A DNA stretch of 64,000 nt from Methanobacteriota archaeon. Lineage in GTDB: Archaea > Halobacteriota > Methanosarcinia > Methanosarcinales > Methanosarcinaceae. Made by a program: the position numbers and the translations under genes. Numbering within the stretch: the first letter of the stretch is position 1; each line of letters starts with the position of its first letter. Under the pieces are notes generated by a model. It was not told the origin of the DNA and did no database searches. It was given only the letters and a program-made list of their open reading frames with translations. Shown here piece by piece: positions 18,903 to 27,351 of this stretch. The DNA is taken from assembly GCA_016841625.1 (NCBI GenBank), contig JAENYU010000003.1:59063-123062 (forward strand), given 5' to 3'.

Positions 18903-19163
18903 TTACCTGTACAACACAACAGTCCTTCCACGCACCTCGACCAGCGTGGACTTGCTGCGCTCCGCCAGTTCTTCAGCTATGGCTTTAAGGTCTTTTTCGG
19001 CTTCCGCACTTTTGAGCACCTTTACCTTCACAAGCCTGTTAGCCTTTATGTGTTTCTTCAGTTCCTCGACTACGGGGTCAGTTATCCCATTCTTTCCGAT
19101 ATTGATAATCGGGGAAAGTTTGCCGGCCTCGGATTTCAGTTTGTATAGCTTGTCTTTCTCCAT
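18903..19163 (-). CDS. YhbY/CRM-domain RNA-binding protein
   Basis: The 86-residue protein is a single CRM (CRS1-YhbY) domain. It shows the conserved IINIGKNGITDPVVEELKKH segment, whose G-K-N-G-I loop resembles the GxxG loop of KH folds, followed by LVKVKVL and a C-terminal RGRTVVLYR strand. Stand-alone archaeal and bacterial members associate with ribosomal precursor particles. Length is typical. The ATG at 19163 abuts the divergent truncated regulator gene, leaving almost no promoter region between them, which suggests that sequence was lost here. Confidence 0.9.
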   Translation of the reverse strand: MEKDKLYKLKSEAGKLSPIINIGKNGITDPVVEELKKHIKANRLVKVKVLKSAEAEKDLKAIAEELAERSKSTLVEVRGRTVVLYR

Positions 19164-19315
19164 TGCCCTTCCTCTCAGTCATTCACGATGAAAAGAATTA
19201 CTATTACGCTGAGTTCATTCTGCCCTCAGGTCAAAGATTTCTTTTGTTCACATCTCAGCCTATATATCAACGTTTTCCCGGTGAACCCGATGGGTTATTG
19301 AACCCTGGCTCACTT

Positions 19316-19753
19316 GAACCTGACCTCGGGCATGCCTTTGACCTGATACCCGAACTTGTAAGGAACCTCTCAAATTCAAACCGGGTTTCACTGTTTTTTT
19401 CCTTCTTTCACCCTCAGGTTCCGGATCTCTTCATGGACCTGACAAAAAAAGAGGTTGAAATTTCCCTTATCATGAACATGCCGGTCTTCAAGAGGTTTGA
19501 AATCGACTTCAGGGATGAAACCGCGCAAATAATGGAACAAGAAAACAACAGTGTGTTTCTTCTTGAAGAAGAAAAAATCAAGACACCTGCGGTAATAGCT
19601 GCTTCGGACAAAGTAATGTTTTTAGGGTTATTCGACCGGAACGGAAGGTTCGACCGCCAGTATATAATGAGTTTTGAACCCGGCGCCATAAAATGGGGAG
19701 AGGAGCTCTTTGAGAATTATATGAAAATGGCAAGTGAGATCAAAAACCTGTAA
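19316..19753 (+). pseudogene. Truncated FilR1-like (DUF1724) regulator, sensor domain only
   Basis: From 19316 the frame encodes EPDLGHAFDLIPELV onward and ends MSFEPGAIKWGEELFENYMK. This aligns along its whole length with the sensor domain of the complete regulator at 8203-9030 (EPELNRIF to ISFGKSAIEWGKELF). The winged-helix half is missing. The frame stays open to a TTG at 19163, but those 51 codons do not resemble the family and overlap the yhbY start. It is either a decayed gene or a DNA-binding-free remnant still expressed. The absence of frameshifts in the retained part suggests recent truncation or retained function. Confidence 0.7.
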
Positions 19754-19896
19754 AAAAACCTGTGGGCTGCAGAGCAGTAGCATGATCCTTTTTTAGACTT
19801 ATCACTGAACCGACCCTGATAACCGTATTTCTGGCATCCGGAACCGTTTTTTCAAAGTATTTCAATTGGAGTAGTAAACAGCGCCAAACTTAAATA

Positions 19897-19943
19897 TTAG
19901 GCAACCCTAAAACAGGAAAAATACAAAATTTAGGACAACCTAA
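19897..19943 (+). promoter_or_regulatory. Pair of TTAGG/CCTAA palindromes upstream of feoB
   Basis: Two 14-base sites, ttaggcaaccctaa (19897-19910) and ttaggacaacctaa (19930-19943), lie immediately downstream of the promoter-like box aacttaaatatt and 15 bases before the feoB ATG. Both have the TTAGG-N4-CCTAA half-site arrangement of DtxR/IdeR-type metal-dependent repressor operators. Their position fits iron repression of feoB. The regulator itself is not in the window. Confidence 0.65.
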
Positions 19944-19958
19944 TAATAAGAGTGGCTC

Positions 19959-22064
19959 ATGAAACTGCCGTACATTTGTTCAAAAAATGATTGCTGCTGC
20001 CGGAACACAGGATGTGATCCGGGAACTGACCTCCCGAAAATCGTCCTGGTCGGAAACCCGAACGTGGGAAAAAGCAGCCTCTTCAACTCCCTTTCCGAAA
20101 GCTACGCCGTGGTTTCCAACTACCCTGGCACATCCGTAGAAATCACCCGGGGAAAGGGACGGATAGGAAACAGGGAATATGAAATAATCGATACCCCTGG
20201 AATGTATTCCCTGCATCCCATAAGCGAAGAAGAGCGAGTCTCGCAGCGGATGCTCTTCGGGGAAAAGCCCTATGTCTGCCTCCATGTAGTGGACGCCCGA
20301 AACCTCAGGCGCATGCTTCCCTTCACAGTGCAACTTCTCGAAGCGAGGCTCCCCCTGATCCTGGTCCTGAACATGATGGACGAGGCGGAAGACAGGGGGA
20401 TCGAGATTGACAGGGCAAAACTCAGCAGGATACTCGAAGTCCCGGTTTTCGGAACGGTCTCAAGTGAAAAGAAAGGAATTGAGGAACTTAAAACTGCAAT
20501 TGCGGATTTCAAGCCTTCCGGAAAAGTGCCGAAAATAGAGTACGGGAAAAACATTGACCCACGCCTGGAAGAAATTGAAAAACGACTTGAAGATGCAGGG
20601 AATTTCGGGATCTCTAAAAGGGCGCTGGGACTACTGCTGCTCCAGGAAGACAGGACAGCCTTCGAAAAACTAAGGGAGAAGGGAAAAGAAAAGGGATGCG
20701 AAGAGAAAGACTGTTTCGGACTTCAGGCCCTTGCAGAAGAAGCCTCAAAGCAAGCAGATTGCCCGCTCACATACCTGATCGCCCTCCAGCGCCAGACCTA
20801 CGTAAACGGGATCATGGAACAGGTTATGCCTGATACCGATCCAGGGGATACAGAAGGCCCGGGCAGAAGGAAAGAAAAGTCCGAAGCTGCGGCAAAGAAA
20901 GCAAAGCCCGGGGCAAAAAAAATCGGTCTTGCCGAGAACATTGACAGCATACTCACCCACCCGGTTCTGGGTATCCCGGTGCTTTTCCTGGTCCTGTACT
21001 TCGGGCTCTACCGTTTCGTAGGAGTCTTTGCGGCGGGAACCGTGGTGGACTTCCTGGAAAACGCGGTATTCGGAGAACATATAAACCCCTGGATAAGCGC
21101 CCAGTTCACCGCACTTGTGCCCTACCCCCTGTTGCAGGACCTCTTTGTGGGGGAATACGGAATCATTACCCAGGCAGTGACCTATGCGATTGCCCTCATC
21201 CTTCCAATCGTGGGGGCGTTTTTCCTTGTCTTTTCAATTATCGAAGACACGGGATACCTTCCCCGGCTGGCCCTCCTCGTGGACGGCATGTTCAAGAAAA
21301 TCGGGCTCAGCGGAAGGGCAGTGATCCCAATGGTTCTGGGGTTCGGCTGTTCCACCATGGCCACGATGGTCACGCGGACCCTGGAAACAAAAAGGGAGAG
21401 ACTAATTTCAAACATCCTGCTCGCCCTGGCAATCCCCTGCTCAGCCCAGCTCGGGATCATCCTCTCCATCCTCTCCGGAAACCCAAAAGGACTGCTGATC
21501 TGGGCAGGCGTGATTATTCTGGAGTTTATCTTCATAGGTTACCTGGCTGCAAAAGTCCTGCCGGGAAAAAACCCCACTTTCATCCTCGAGCTCCCCCCTC
21601 TCAGGAAGCCGAGACTATCTAACATAGCCGTGAAGACCTACTCCAGGATGCACTGGTACTTCCTGGAAGTCCTGCCTTTATTTGTCATGGCAAGTGTCCT
21701 GATCTGGATCGGCAAGCTTACCGGGCTCTTTGCCCTGGCCCTTAAAGTGATGGAATATCCCACGCAATGGATCGGCCTGCCCACTGACGCAGCAGCGGTC
21801 TTCCTTTTCGGCTTTTTCAGGCGGGATTTAGGGGCAGCCGGGCTCTACGGGATGCATGATTCGGGATTCCTTACAGGCGTGCAGCTTGTGGTAGCGGCAG
21901 TCACCCTGACCCTCTTCATGCCCTGCATTGCCCAGTTCATGATGACCATAAAAGAAAGGGGGCTTAAAACCGCCCTTGCAATCTCGGGCTTCATCTTCCC
22001 CTCAGCCTTTCTTGCAGGCTTTATTGTAAACACCCTGCTTGACGCCCTGGGGGTGGTTCTTTGA
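19959..22064 (+). CDS. feoB: Ferrous iron transporter FeoB
   Basis: The 701-residue membrane protein imports Fe(II). After a short Cys-rich N-terminus (CSKNDCCCRNTGCD) it has a G domain with G1 GNPNVGKSSLFN (near residue 32), switch TSVEITRGKG, G3 DTPGMYSL and G4 NMMDEAED. The FeoB helical domain follows, and from about residue 320 there are roughly eight to ten membrane segments including the gating repeats (GFGCSTMATMVTRTLE and a related LFGFFRRDLGAAGLYG). The ATG at 19959 lies behind the iron-operator-like palindromes. The stop overlaps the next gene by 4 bases. Confidence 0.95.
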   Translation: MKLPYICSKNDCCCRNTGCDPGTDLPKIVLVGNPNVGKSSLFNSLSESYAVVSNYPGTSVEITRGKGRIGNREYEIIDTPGMYSLHPISEEERVSQRMLFGEKPYVCLHVVDARNLRRMLPFTVQLLEARLPLILVLNMMDEAEDRGIEIDRAKLSRILEVPVFGTVSSEKKGIEELKTAIADFKPSGKVPKIEYGKNIDPRLEEIEKRLEDAGNFGISKRALGLLLLQEDRTAFEKLREKGKEKGCEEKDCFGLQALAEEASKQADCPLTYLIALQRQTYVNGIMEQVMPDTDPGDTEGPGRRKEKSEAAAKKAKPGAKKIGLAENIDSILTHPVLGIPVLFLVLYFGLYRFVGVFAAGTVVDFLENAVFGEHINPWISAQFTALVPYPLLQDLFVGEYGIITQAVTYAIALILPIVGAFFLVFSIIEDTGYLPRLALLVDGMFKKIGLSGRAVIPMVLGFGCSTMATMVTRTLETKRERLISNILLALAIPCSAQLGIILSILSGNPKGLLIWAGVIILEFIFIGYLAAKVLPGKNPTFILELPPLRKPRLSNIAVKTYSRMHWYFLEVLPLFVMASVLIWIGKLTGLFALALKVMEYPTQWIGLPTDAAAVFLFGFFRRDLGAAGLYGMHDSGFLTGVQLVVAAVTLTLFMPCIAQFMMTIKERGLKTALAISGFIFPSAFLAGFIVNTLLDALGVVL

Positions 22065-22225
22065 ACTGCCCTCTCTGCGGCTACGAGTTTTCAGAAGCAA
22101 GAGAAACGAAATGTTCCGGCTGCGGGAAACTTCACAACTGCAACAAGCAGTGCTGCCCCAAATGTGGGTATGAACTTGTCAAAGAAACAAAGGTAATAAA
22201 ACTCATAAGGAGCCTGTTCAAATGA
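22061..22225 (+). CDS. 54-residue zinc-ribbon protein between feoB and feoA
   Basis: A TTG at 22061 overlaps the feoB stop (TTGA), and the frame ends at 22225, where its TGA overlaps the ATG of feoA. The product has four Cys pairs or clusters: CPLCGYE, CSGCG, CNKQCC and CPKCGYE, then a basic C-terminal helix. The pattern suggests a double zinc ribbon or a metal-binding protein. Coupling by 4-base overlaps on both sides implies translation with FeoB and FeoA and a role in iron uptake or sensing. I know no named family for it. The alternative is a chance frame, which the cysteine spacing and tight overlaps make unlikely. Confidence 0.75.
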   Translation: MNCPLCGYEFSEARETKCSGCGKLHNCNKQCCPKCGYELVKETKVIKLIRSLFK

Positions 22226-22497
22226 AAACGAAAAGCGTACTTCTTCCCCCAACAGAACCTGTCCGGATGAAACCCGGGAACACCTCTCTCGCCTCAATGG
22301 AACCTAAAAAAAGAGGCAAAATCTCCCACCTGGAAACAAAAAACCCCGGAATTTTACAAAAACTGATGGCAATGGGAGTCCTGCCCGGAATGCCCGTGAC
22401 CCTGCTCCGGCGCAAGCCCTCTTACCTCTTTGAGGTAGACCAGACCAGGTACGCCGTGGACAGGGAAATAGCAGACCATATTTTCGTCAGCTATTGA
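22222..22497 (+). CDS. feoA: FeoA-domain protein
   Basis: The 91-residue protein is an SH3-like FeoA domain that stimulates FeoB. The family hallmark LMAMGVLPGMPVTLLRR is at about residues 48-64, and the end AVDREIADHIFV matches the usual LRx-E/D-A-x-x-I terminal strand. An extra N-terminal segment of about 30 residues precedes the domain. Its ATG overlaps the stop of the zinc-ribbon gene, so it is the third gene of a feoB-ribbon-feoA operon; feoA more often precedes feoB. Confidence 0.9.
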   Translation: MKTKSVLLPPTEPVRMKPGNTSLASMEPKKRGKISHLETKNPGILQKLMAMGVLPGMPVTLLRRKPSYLFEVDQTRYAVDREIADHIFVSY

Positions 22498-22508
22498 CAC
22501 GAAAAGTT

Positions 22509-23048
22509 TTATTCTCCCACATGCCTGACGATATGTCCGGCTTCCGGGACAATGATCCCTGAGAGAGCCAGTTTCACGGCATTGGGAGAACCCGGGAGGC
22601 AAAAGACCGCTTTTCCCCGGATAACCCCGGCAGCGGCCCGGGTAAGGATGACTGCAGTCCCGATCTCTTCGAGGCTTTTGTACCTGAAAAGTTCTCCAAA
22701 CCCCGGGATATCCTTTTCGAAAAGGGGTGCGACTGATTCGATTGTAACGTCTCTCGAGGCCAGGCCCGTACCCCCGCTGGTGATCACGATGTCCGCGGGG
22801 CTGTCAAGTGCAGAGGTCACGGCTTCTACGATTGCATTTCCCTCATCCGGGACAAGCCTGTAGAAAACTGTGGAATGGCCGCTGGAAGCCAGGATATCCC
22901 TCATTACCTTTCCGGAGAGGTCTTCAGCTTCTTCGGGGGAACCAACGTCCCCGAATATTTCAGATCTCGAAGTAGATATCGTGATTATTGCGAAAGAATA
23001 AGCCTTTCCTGTATCTTTTTTGTGAATTTCGGGTGTTGATTCCTTCAT
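22509..23048 (-). CDS. moaB: Molybdenum cofactor biosynthesis protein MoaB/MogA family
   Basis: The product of about 179 residues is a MoaB/Mog-fold enzyme that adenylylates molybdopterin. It has the family segments TISTSRSEIFGD, the MPT-binding ITSGGTGLASRDVTIE and the end FCLPGSPNAVKLAL. Tungsten/molybdenum cofactor is needed by formylmethanofuran dehydrogenase in this organism. The start is uncertain: the ATG at 23048 has ggagg 11 bases upstream, an ATG at 23066 is possible, and the frame is open to a TTG at 23078. It is convergent with feoA. Confidence 0.9.
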   Translation of the reverse strand: MKESTPEIHKKDTGKAYSFAIITISTSRSEIFGDVGSPEEAEDLSGKVMRDILASSGHSTVFYRLVPDEGNAIVEAVTSALDSPADIVITSGGTGLASRDVTIESVAPLFEKDIPGFGELFRYKSLEEIGTAVILTRAAAGVIRGKAVFCLPGSPNAVKLALSGIIVPEAGHIVRHVGE

Positions 23049-23212
23049 TGGGATCCGAGCCTCCATATCCAAATTCAATTATCCAAATTCAATTATCCAA
23101 ATTCGTTATATAAAACTCCTTTTTTCCCGGAGTAGCAAATCGTCTCTTTTTACGGTTTATCCCGCTTACGCGCCCTATACTTTAATAATTTATCAGCCCC
23201 ATTGCTCAGGAT

Positions 23213-24391
23213 ATGCGTATACTTGCAGCGGACATAGGGACGGGAACTCAGGACATCCTGCTTTTCGATTCCGAAAAAGAGATGGAAAACAGCCTGCTCA
23301 TGGTCATGCCCTCTCCTACACAGGTCATTGCGGGAAAAGTAGGGGAGGCAACAGGAGCCGGAAAGGACATAGTACTTACCGGGACCATAATGGGGGGCGG
23401 CCCCTGTGTTAGGGCTATAAGAGCCCACCTGCAGGCAGGATATTCGGTGTACGCTACGGAACGGGCTGCTCTTACGATCCATGACAACCTTGAAAAGGTG
23501 AAAACCTTCGGGATCCGGCTTGTGTCCGAAGAAGAGGCCAGGGAACTTGCAAAAGAAGGGGGGAAGGCAGGAAACCCCGTGGAAATCGTCATGCAGGATT
23601 TCGACCTTGAAGCGGTCTCGAAAGCCCTGTCCGGCTTTGGAGTTACGATTCCGGAAAGGCTTGCAGTGGCAGTGCAAGACCACGGGAACGCCCCCGATAA
23701 AAGTAACAGGGTGTACCGCTTTGAGCTGTTCAGGGAATTTATCGAAAAGGGAGGGGAACTTGAACGTTTCGTGTACAGGGTAGAGGAAATCCCTCCGGCT
23801 TTCACCCGTATGAAAGCCCAGGCTGACTACCTCCTGGAAGCAGAAGGAAAACCGGGAGCCTCGGAAGCACTTGAAACGCCTGAAGTACCCGGAACTCCGG
23901 GGATTCGGGCAGTATTCATGGATACCGGACCTGCAGCCATCTTCGGGGCACTCACGGACCCTGCAGCCCGGCAGCCCTCGATTGTGGTGAACGTCGGAAA
24001 CGGACACACACTCGGAGCCCTCGTGCTTGAGAACAGGATAACTGCCCTCTTCGAGCATCACAGTTCCCGCATGGACCCTGAAAAATTGCAGGACTATATT
24101 ATCAGGCTTGCTGACGGAAAGCTGGGTTTTGACGAGGTCTTTGAAGACGGGGGACACGGAGCGTACATAAAGGAAGCCACGGGATTTGCCAGTGTCCGTT
24201 CGGTCGTAGTTACGGGGCCTAAAAGAGGAATGCTCGAAAAACTTTCCGAAAGGGAAATCCGGCCTGAGATTTCGGATAAACTGCATTTTGCAGCACCTTT
24301 CGGGAGCATGATGCTCTCGGGCTGTTTCGGGCTACTTGCAGGATTTTTTGAGAAATATCCTGAAACATCAATAAAACTTATAAACCACTAA
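23213..24391 (+). CDS. DUF1786 protein, ASKHA-like
   Basis: The 392-residue protein matches the DUF1786 family, conserved in methanogens and of unknown function. The N-terminus RILAADIGTGTQDILLFDS is a phosphate-binding loop of the actin/hexokinase/Hsp70 type. A second nucleotide-binding-like segment VVNVGNGHTLGALVLENR lies near residue 260, and GPKRGML near 340. Residues about 205-240 form a Pro/Glu-rich linker. Family members are sometimes annotated as related to pyruvate formate-lyase activating enzyme, but no radical SAM cysteine motif is present. The ATG at 23213 gives the expected N-terminus. Confidence 0.78.
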   Translation: MRILAADIGTGTQDILLFDSEKEMENSLLMVMPSPTQVIAGKVGEATGAGKDIVLTGTIMGGGPCVRAIRAHLQAGYSVYATERAALTIHDNLEKVKTFGIRLVSEEEARELAKEGGKAGNPVEIVMQDFDLEAVSKALSGFGVTIPERLAVAVQDHGNAPDKSNRVYRFELFREFIEKGGELERFVYRVEEIPPAFTRMKAQADYLLEAEGKPGASEALETPEVPGTPGIRAVFMDTGPAAIFGALTDPAARQPSIVVNVGNGHTLGALVLENRITALFEHHSSRMDPEKLQDYIIRLADGKLGFDEVFEDGGHGAYIKEATGFASVRSVVVTGPKRGMLEKLSEREIRPEISDKLHFAAPFGSMMLSGCFGLLAGFFEKYPETSIKLINH

Positions 24392-24420
24392 GTACTAGGG
24401 AGTAAGTCACCTCAGCCCGG

Positions 24421-24725
24421 AATATATAAAAATTAAGGGGCAAATGTCAGGCCCGGGATCCCTGGAGGGACCGGGAAAACAAAGGGCGAAAAGGAAACTT
24501 CCTGACATGACCGGTCGGAGAACCGGTTACAGATAAATGTAAATACAGGCAAGTATCTCTATATGCACATCTTTCCATGCCTGTATGCGCATCCCATATG
24601 TGCATTCTCTACACCGGACGGTTCTCTACAGGCATTATACAAATAATCCTAATTGCAGCAATTGCAACTTATTCCGTTGCAAAAAATTACAATCAAAATC
24701 ATCATATTTCAGGAGAATTAAACTA
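24421..24725 (+). promoter_or_regulatory. Promoter and highly structured leader of the L10e gene
   Basis: A TATA-like atatataaaa at 24421-24430 would place transcription start near 24446-24452. The following RNA would contain a perfect 8 bp closing stem, atgtcagg (24444-24451) with cctgacat (24501-24508). That stem encloses a hairpin at 24452-24475 (cccgg/ccggg plus tccc/ggga around tgga). Next come an accggt/accggt hairpin (24510-24527) and an atacaggca (24543-24551)/tgcctgtat (24578-24586) pair. A second tacaggca at 24627-24634 could compete for that pairing. The L10e Shine-Dalgarno and ATG come last. It is a leader with possible switch-like behaviour or a separate small RNA; no known family is recognised. 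Confidence 0.45.
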
Positions 24726-25247
24726 ATGGTAAGAAAGCCAGCAAGTATGTACAGGAACGTAAAGCAGCGCTCCTTTACCAGAAAAAAGTACATGGGCGGT
24801 GTCCCCGGAAGCCAGGTCATTCACTACGACATGGGAAACAAGTCAAACACCGATTTCCCGATCAAGATCTCCCTGCTCGCAGAAGAGAAATGCCAGATCA
24901 GGCACACTGCACTTGAAGCAGCCCGTATCACCGCAAACAGGCACCTGGTCTCAGCAACCGGAAGGCAGGGCTACTACATGAAGCTCCGCGTCTACCCCCA
25001 CGAAGTTCTCAGGGAAAACAAGCAGGCAACGGGCGCCGGTGCTGACCGTGTGTCCAGCGGAATGCGTGGAGCCTACGGGAAAAACGTAGGGACCGCAGCA
25101 AGGGTCGATTCCATGCAGAAGATCTTCTCCGTAGCTGTGGAGAAGGAAAACTTCGAGGCCGCAAAAGACGCACTCTGGCATGCAGGCCAGAAACTGCCGA
25201 CCCCTGTCAGGATCGTCATCGATAAAGGTGCCGAACTGGTCCAGTAA
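24726..25247 (+). CDS. rpl10e: 50S ribosomal protein L10e (uL16)
   Basis: The 173-residue protein is the archaeal/eukaryotic L10e, equivalent to bacterial L16, at the peptidyl transferase side of the large subunit. It begins [23 protein letters not shown] and contains the core segment [22 protein letters not shown] followed by [16 protein letters not shown], the loop that approaches the tRNA. The frame is open upstream, but the ATG at 24726, preceded by aggagaatt, gives the normal N-terminus and length. The translation factor aIF2-beta is the next gene. Confidence 0.96.
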   Translation: MVRKPASMYRNVKQRSFTRKKYMGGVPGSQVIHYDMGNKSNTDFPIKISLLAEEKCQIRHTALEAARITANRHLVSATGRQGYYMKLRVYPHEVLRENKQATGAGADRVSSGMRGAYGKNVGTAARVDSMQKIFSVAVEKENFEAAKDALWHAGQKLPTPVRIVIDKGAELVQ

Positions 25248-25337
25248 ACGGACTGCAGCCTATAAAGCATCCGAAACTGGAATTTCAAATGACCGAAGAA
25301 GCAGTTGAAAACTGCAATCAGATAGGGAAGTATAAAC

Positions 25338-25946
25338 ATGTATGATTACGAAGAGCTCCTGGACCGTGCGATTGCCAAGTTACCGGATATCGAGACCACA
25401 GACGCTCGATTCGTAATCCCCGAACCTAGAACCTTTTCCGAAGGGAAAGCCACGATTCTGGACAACTTTGGAAACATTGCCGACATCCTTAACCGGGACC
25501 CTGACCACCTTATGAAATACCTTACAAGGGAACTGGGTACCGCAGGAAAGGTAGAAGGCTCCCGTGCAGTCTTCCAGGGCAGGTTCACAAGGACCCAGCT
25601 TGCGGATAACATCCAGGCTTACGTGGACGAGTACGTCATGTGCTCGGAATGCGAACGTCCTGACACCCAGCTCGTCCGGGTGGACCGGGTACTCATCCTG
25701 AAGTGTTCCGCATGCGGCGCCCACAGGCCTGTCAAGAAGAGAAAGATTACCCAGACCGAGGTAAGGGAAGCAATCGAGGAAGGGGGAGTCTACGAATTCA
25801 GGATCGATGCAGTGGGTTCCAAAGGCGACGGGATAGCGAAAGTGGACAGGTACACGATTTTCGTACCCGGTGCCTCAAAAGGCGATGTGGTCAAGGTAAA
25901 GATCAAGAAAATCAGCGGAAACCTCGCCTTCTCCGAGAGGGCCTGA
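25338..25946 (+). CDS. eif2b: Translation initiation factor aIF2 beta subunit with C-terminal TRAM domain
   Basis: The first 135 or so residues are the aIF2-beta body: an N-terminal helix, the central domain ([18 protein letters not shown]) and a zinc ribbon with CSECERPD and [10 protein letters not shown]. It binds the gamma subunit of the initiator-tRNA-carrying aIF2 complex. Residues about 140-202 form a TRAM RNA-binding domain ([19 protein letters not shown] to [16 protein letters not shown]). Many archaeal aIF2-beta proteins stop after the ribbon, so the TRAM fusion is notable, though I recall it in Methanosarcina relatives. The ATG follows gataggga. Confidence 0.93.
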   Translation: MYDYEELLDRAIAKLPDIETTDARFVIPEPRTFSEGKATILDNFGNIADILNRDPDHLMKYLTRELGTAGKVEGSRAVFQGRFTRTQLADNIQAYVDEYVMCSECERPDTQLVRVDRVLILKCSACGAHRPVKKRKITQTEVREAIEEGGVYEFRIDAVGSKGDGIAKVDRYTIFVPGASKGDVVKVKIKKISGNLAFSERA

Positions 25947-26109
25947 GGTTTAACTTTTCTTATCCGGGCAACCGGGATACGGGAACTTCCGGGAAAAAGA
26001 TTTCCGGGCAACCGGGATACGGAAAGTCCCCGCAAAACCTTCTTTTTAGATTTTTTTTATTTTGGCCGGCGAAAAACACCAGCCTGCCAGATCAGGAATT
26101 GTGATTAAA

Positions 26110-27351
26110 ATGACTCCTGAGAAAAACAACATCGAGGAAATTAATGGAGTGGAAATTCCCGCCAACGGGAAACCCATCGAAATCCTCTCTGTCCCCGGGC
26201 TCCAGGTCAACCTTCAGCACGCAAAAGACGCTCTCAGAGGAGATTTCCTGGAACTTACTGCCAGCGGGACCCTGAAAGCCGCATGTTCCCCTATTCTCAA
26301 GAAGATCAACTCCCGCCTGCGCGAGGAAAAACCCGCCCTTGTCAGGGAAGACCGCGTAATCGCGTCCGCCTGGCTGCCCCCGATTCCTGGCCCCGCGTTC
26401 AAAAGGCTGCTCTATGCCGAGATGCAGATCGCTATCGGAAAATACATCCCTGAAACCGTATCCATAGAACTGACCCGCCAGAACAGTGCAAGGTATCCCC
26501 GGGGAACTAATGCGGACGAACTGGACACGGATACCCTCAAAAGGGTGATAGACGAAGCCCTTGACCTTGGCACGTTCATTATCACGTTCACGGAAAACGA
26601 CCCCCTGCTCAGGGATGAGGTTTTCGAGCTTATCGAGTATGTGGACAAAAAACGCGCAATTGTGAACAGTTCCACCTGGGGAACGGACTTTTCAAAAGAA
26701 ACTGCCCTCCGCCTGAAAGAAGCTGGCCTCCATGCCCTGATGGTTGGAATCTATTCCACTGACCCAGAAAAACACGATGCTGCCAGGAAAGCCGCCGGAG
26801 CGTACGAAAGGGCAGTCTCGGCCATCAAAACGGCTCTTGACGCCGGGCTCATGGTCGCCATGACAACGCACGCTTCGCCCTCAAACATGCAGGAGCTTCC
26901 TGCCCTCTACACTCTTGCATCAGAGCTCGGGGTGCAGGAATTCTCGGTCTGGGAAGCCATGCCAAAAGCCGGAGAAAAACCCCTTATCACCGACAAGGAC
27001 AGGGAAACCATCCTTGAGATGTACGAGCGGATCAACGCAAGCTCTGAAGGTCCCAGGATGTTTGCAAACAGCTATTTTGAGGGGCAGATGCTGGGTGCTA
27101 TGGCAGGCCGGCGCTGGATGCATGTCACTGCGGACGGAGACGCAAAGCCAAGTCCCTACCCTCCATTTAAGTTCGGAAACGTCAAAGAAGAACCTTTGAA
27201 GGACATCTGGCAGAGGATGAGGAGCTACCCTTATTTCCAGAAGCAGAAGAACTTGGGCCCCATGCACGACCCGGAATTCCTGGAATTTGTGGACAGGATT
27301 CCTGCCGGGGCAAAGCTCCCTTATGAGTTTGAAAAGGTTTACCGGCGTTAA
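26110..27351 (+). CDS. Radical-SAM/SPASM-like protein lacking the cluster cysteines
   Basis: The 413-residue sequence has the TIM-barrel layout of radical SAM/SPASM proteins. It shows LTRQNSARYPRG at about residues 122-133 where the CxxxCxxC loop should be, TFIITFTENDPLLRD, GLHALMVGIYSTDPEKHD, and a SPASM-like VTADGDAKPSPYPPFKFGNV then PLKDIWQRM. The whole protein has a single cysteine (in AACSPIL near residue 60), so no 4Fe-4S cluster can be bound in the usual way. It may be a non-catalytic relative or use different chemistry. The ATG at 26110 follows gtgat; the frame is open to a TTG at 26062. Confidence 0.75.
   Translation: MTPEKNNIEEINGVEIPANGKPIEILSVPGLQVNLQHAKDALRGDFLELTASGTLKAACSPILKKINSRLREEKPALVREDRVIASAWLPPIPGPAFKRLLYAEMQIAIGKYIPETVSIELTRQNSARYPRGTNADELDTDTLKRVIDEALDLGTFIITFTENDPLLRDEVFELIEYVDKKRAIVNSSTWGTDFSKETALRLKEAGLHALMVGIYSTDPEKHDAARKAAGAYERAVSAIKTALDAGLMVAMTTHASPSNMQELPALYTLASELGVQEFSVWEAMPKAGEKPLITDKDRETILEMYERINASSEGPRMFANSYFEGQMLGAMAGRRWMHVTADGDAKPSPYPPFKFGNVKEEPLKDIWQRMRSYPYFQKQKNLGPMHDPEFLEFVDRIPAGAKLPYEFEKVYRR

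Noticed and set aside
18665..18988. 107-codon plus-strand frame before yhbY
   Set aside because: It has no Shine-Dalgarno sequence, is biased in composition and overlaps yhbY antisense.
23150..24286. 378-codon open frame on the minus strand
   Set aside because: It is fully antisense to the well-supported DUF1786 gene, begins without a ribosome-binding site and has low-complexity composition.
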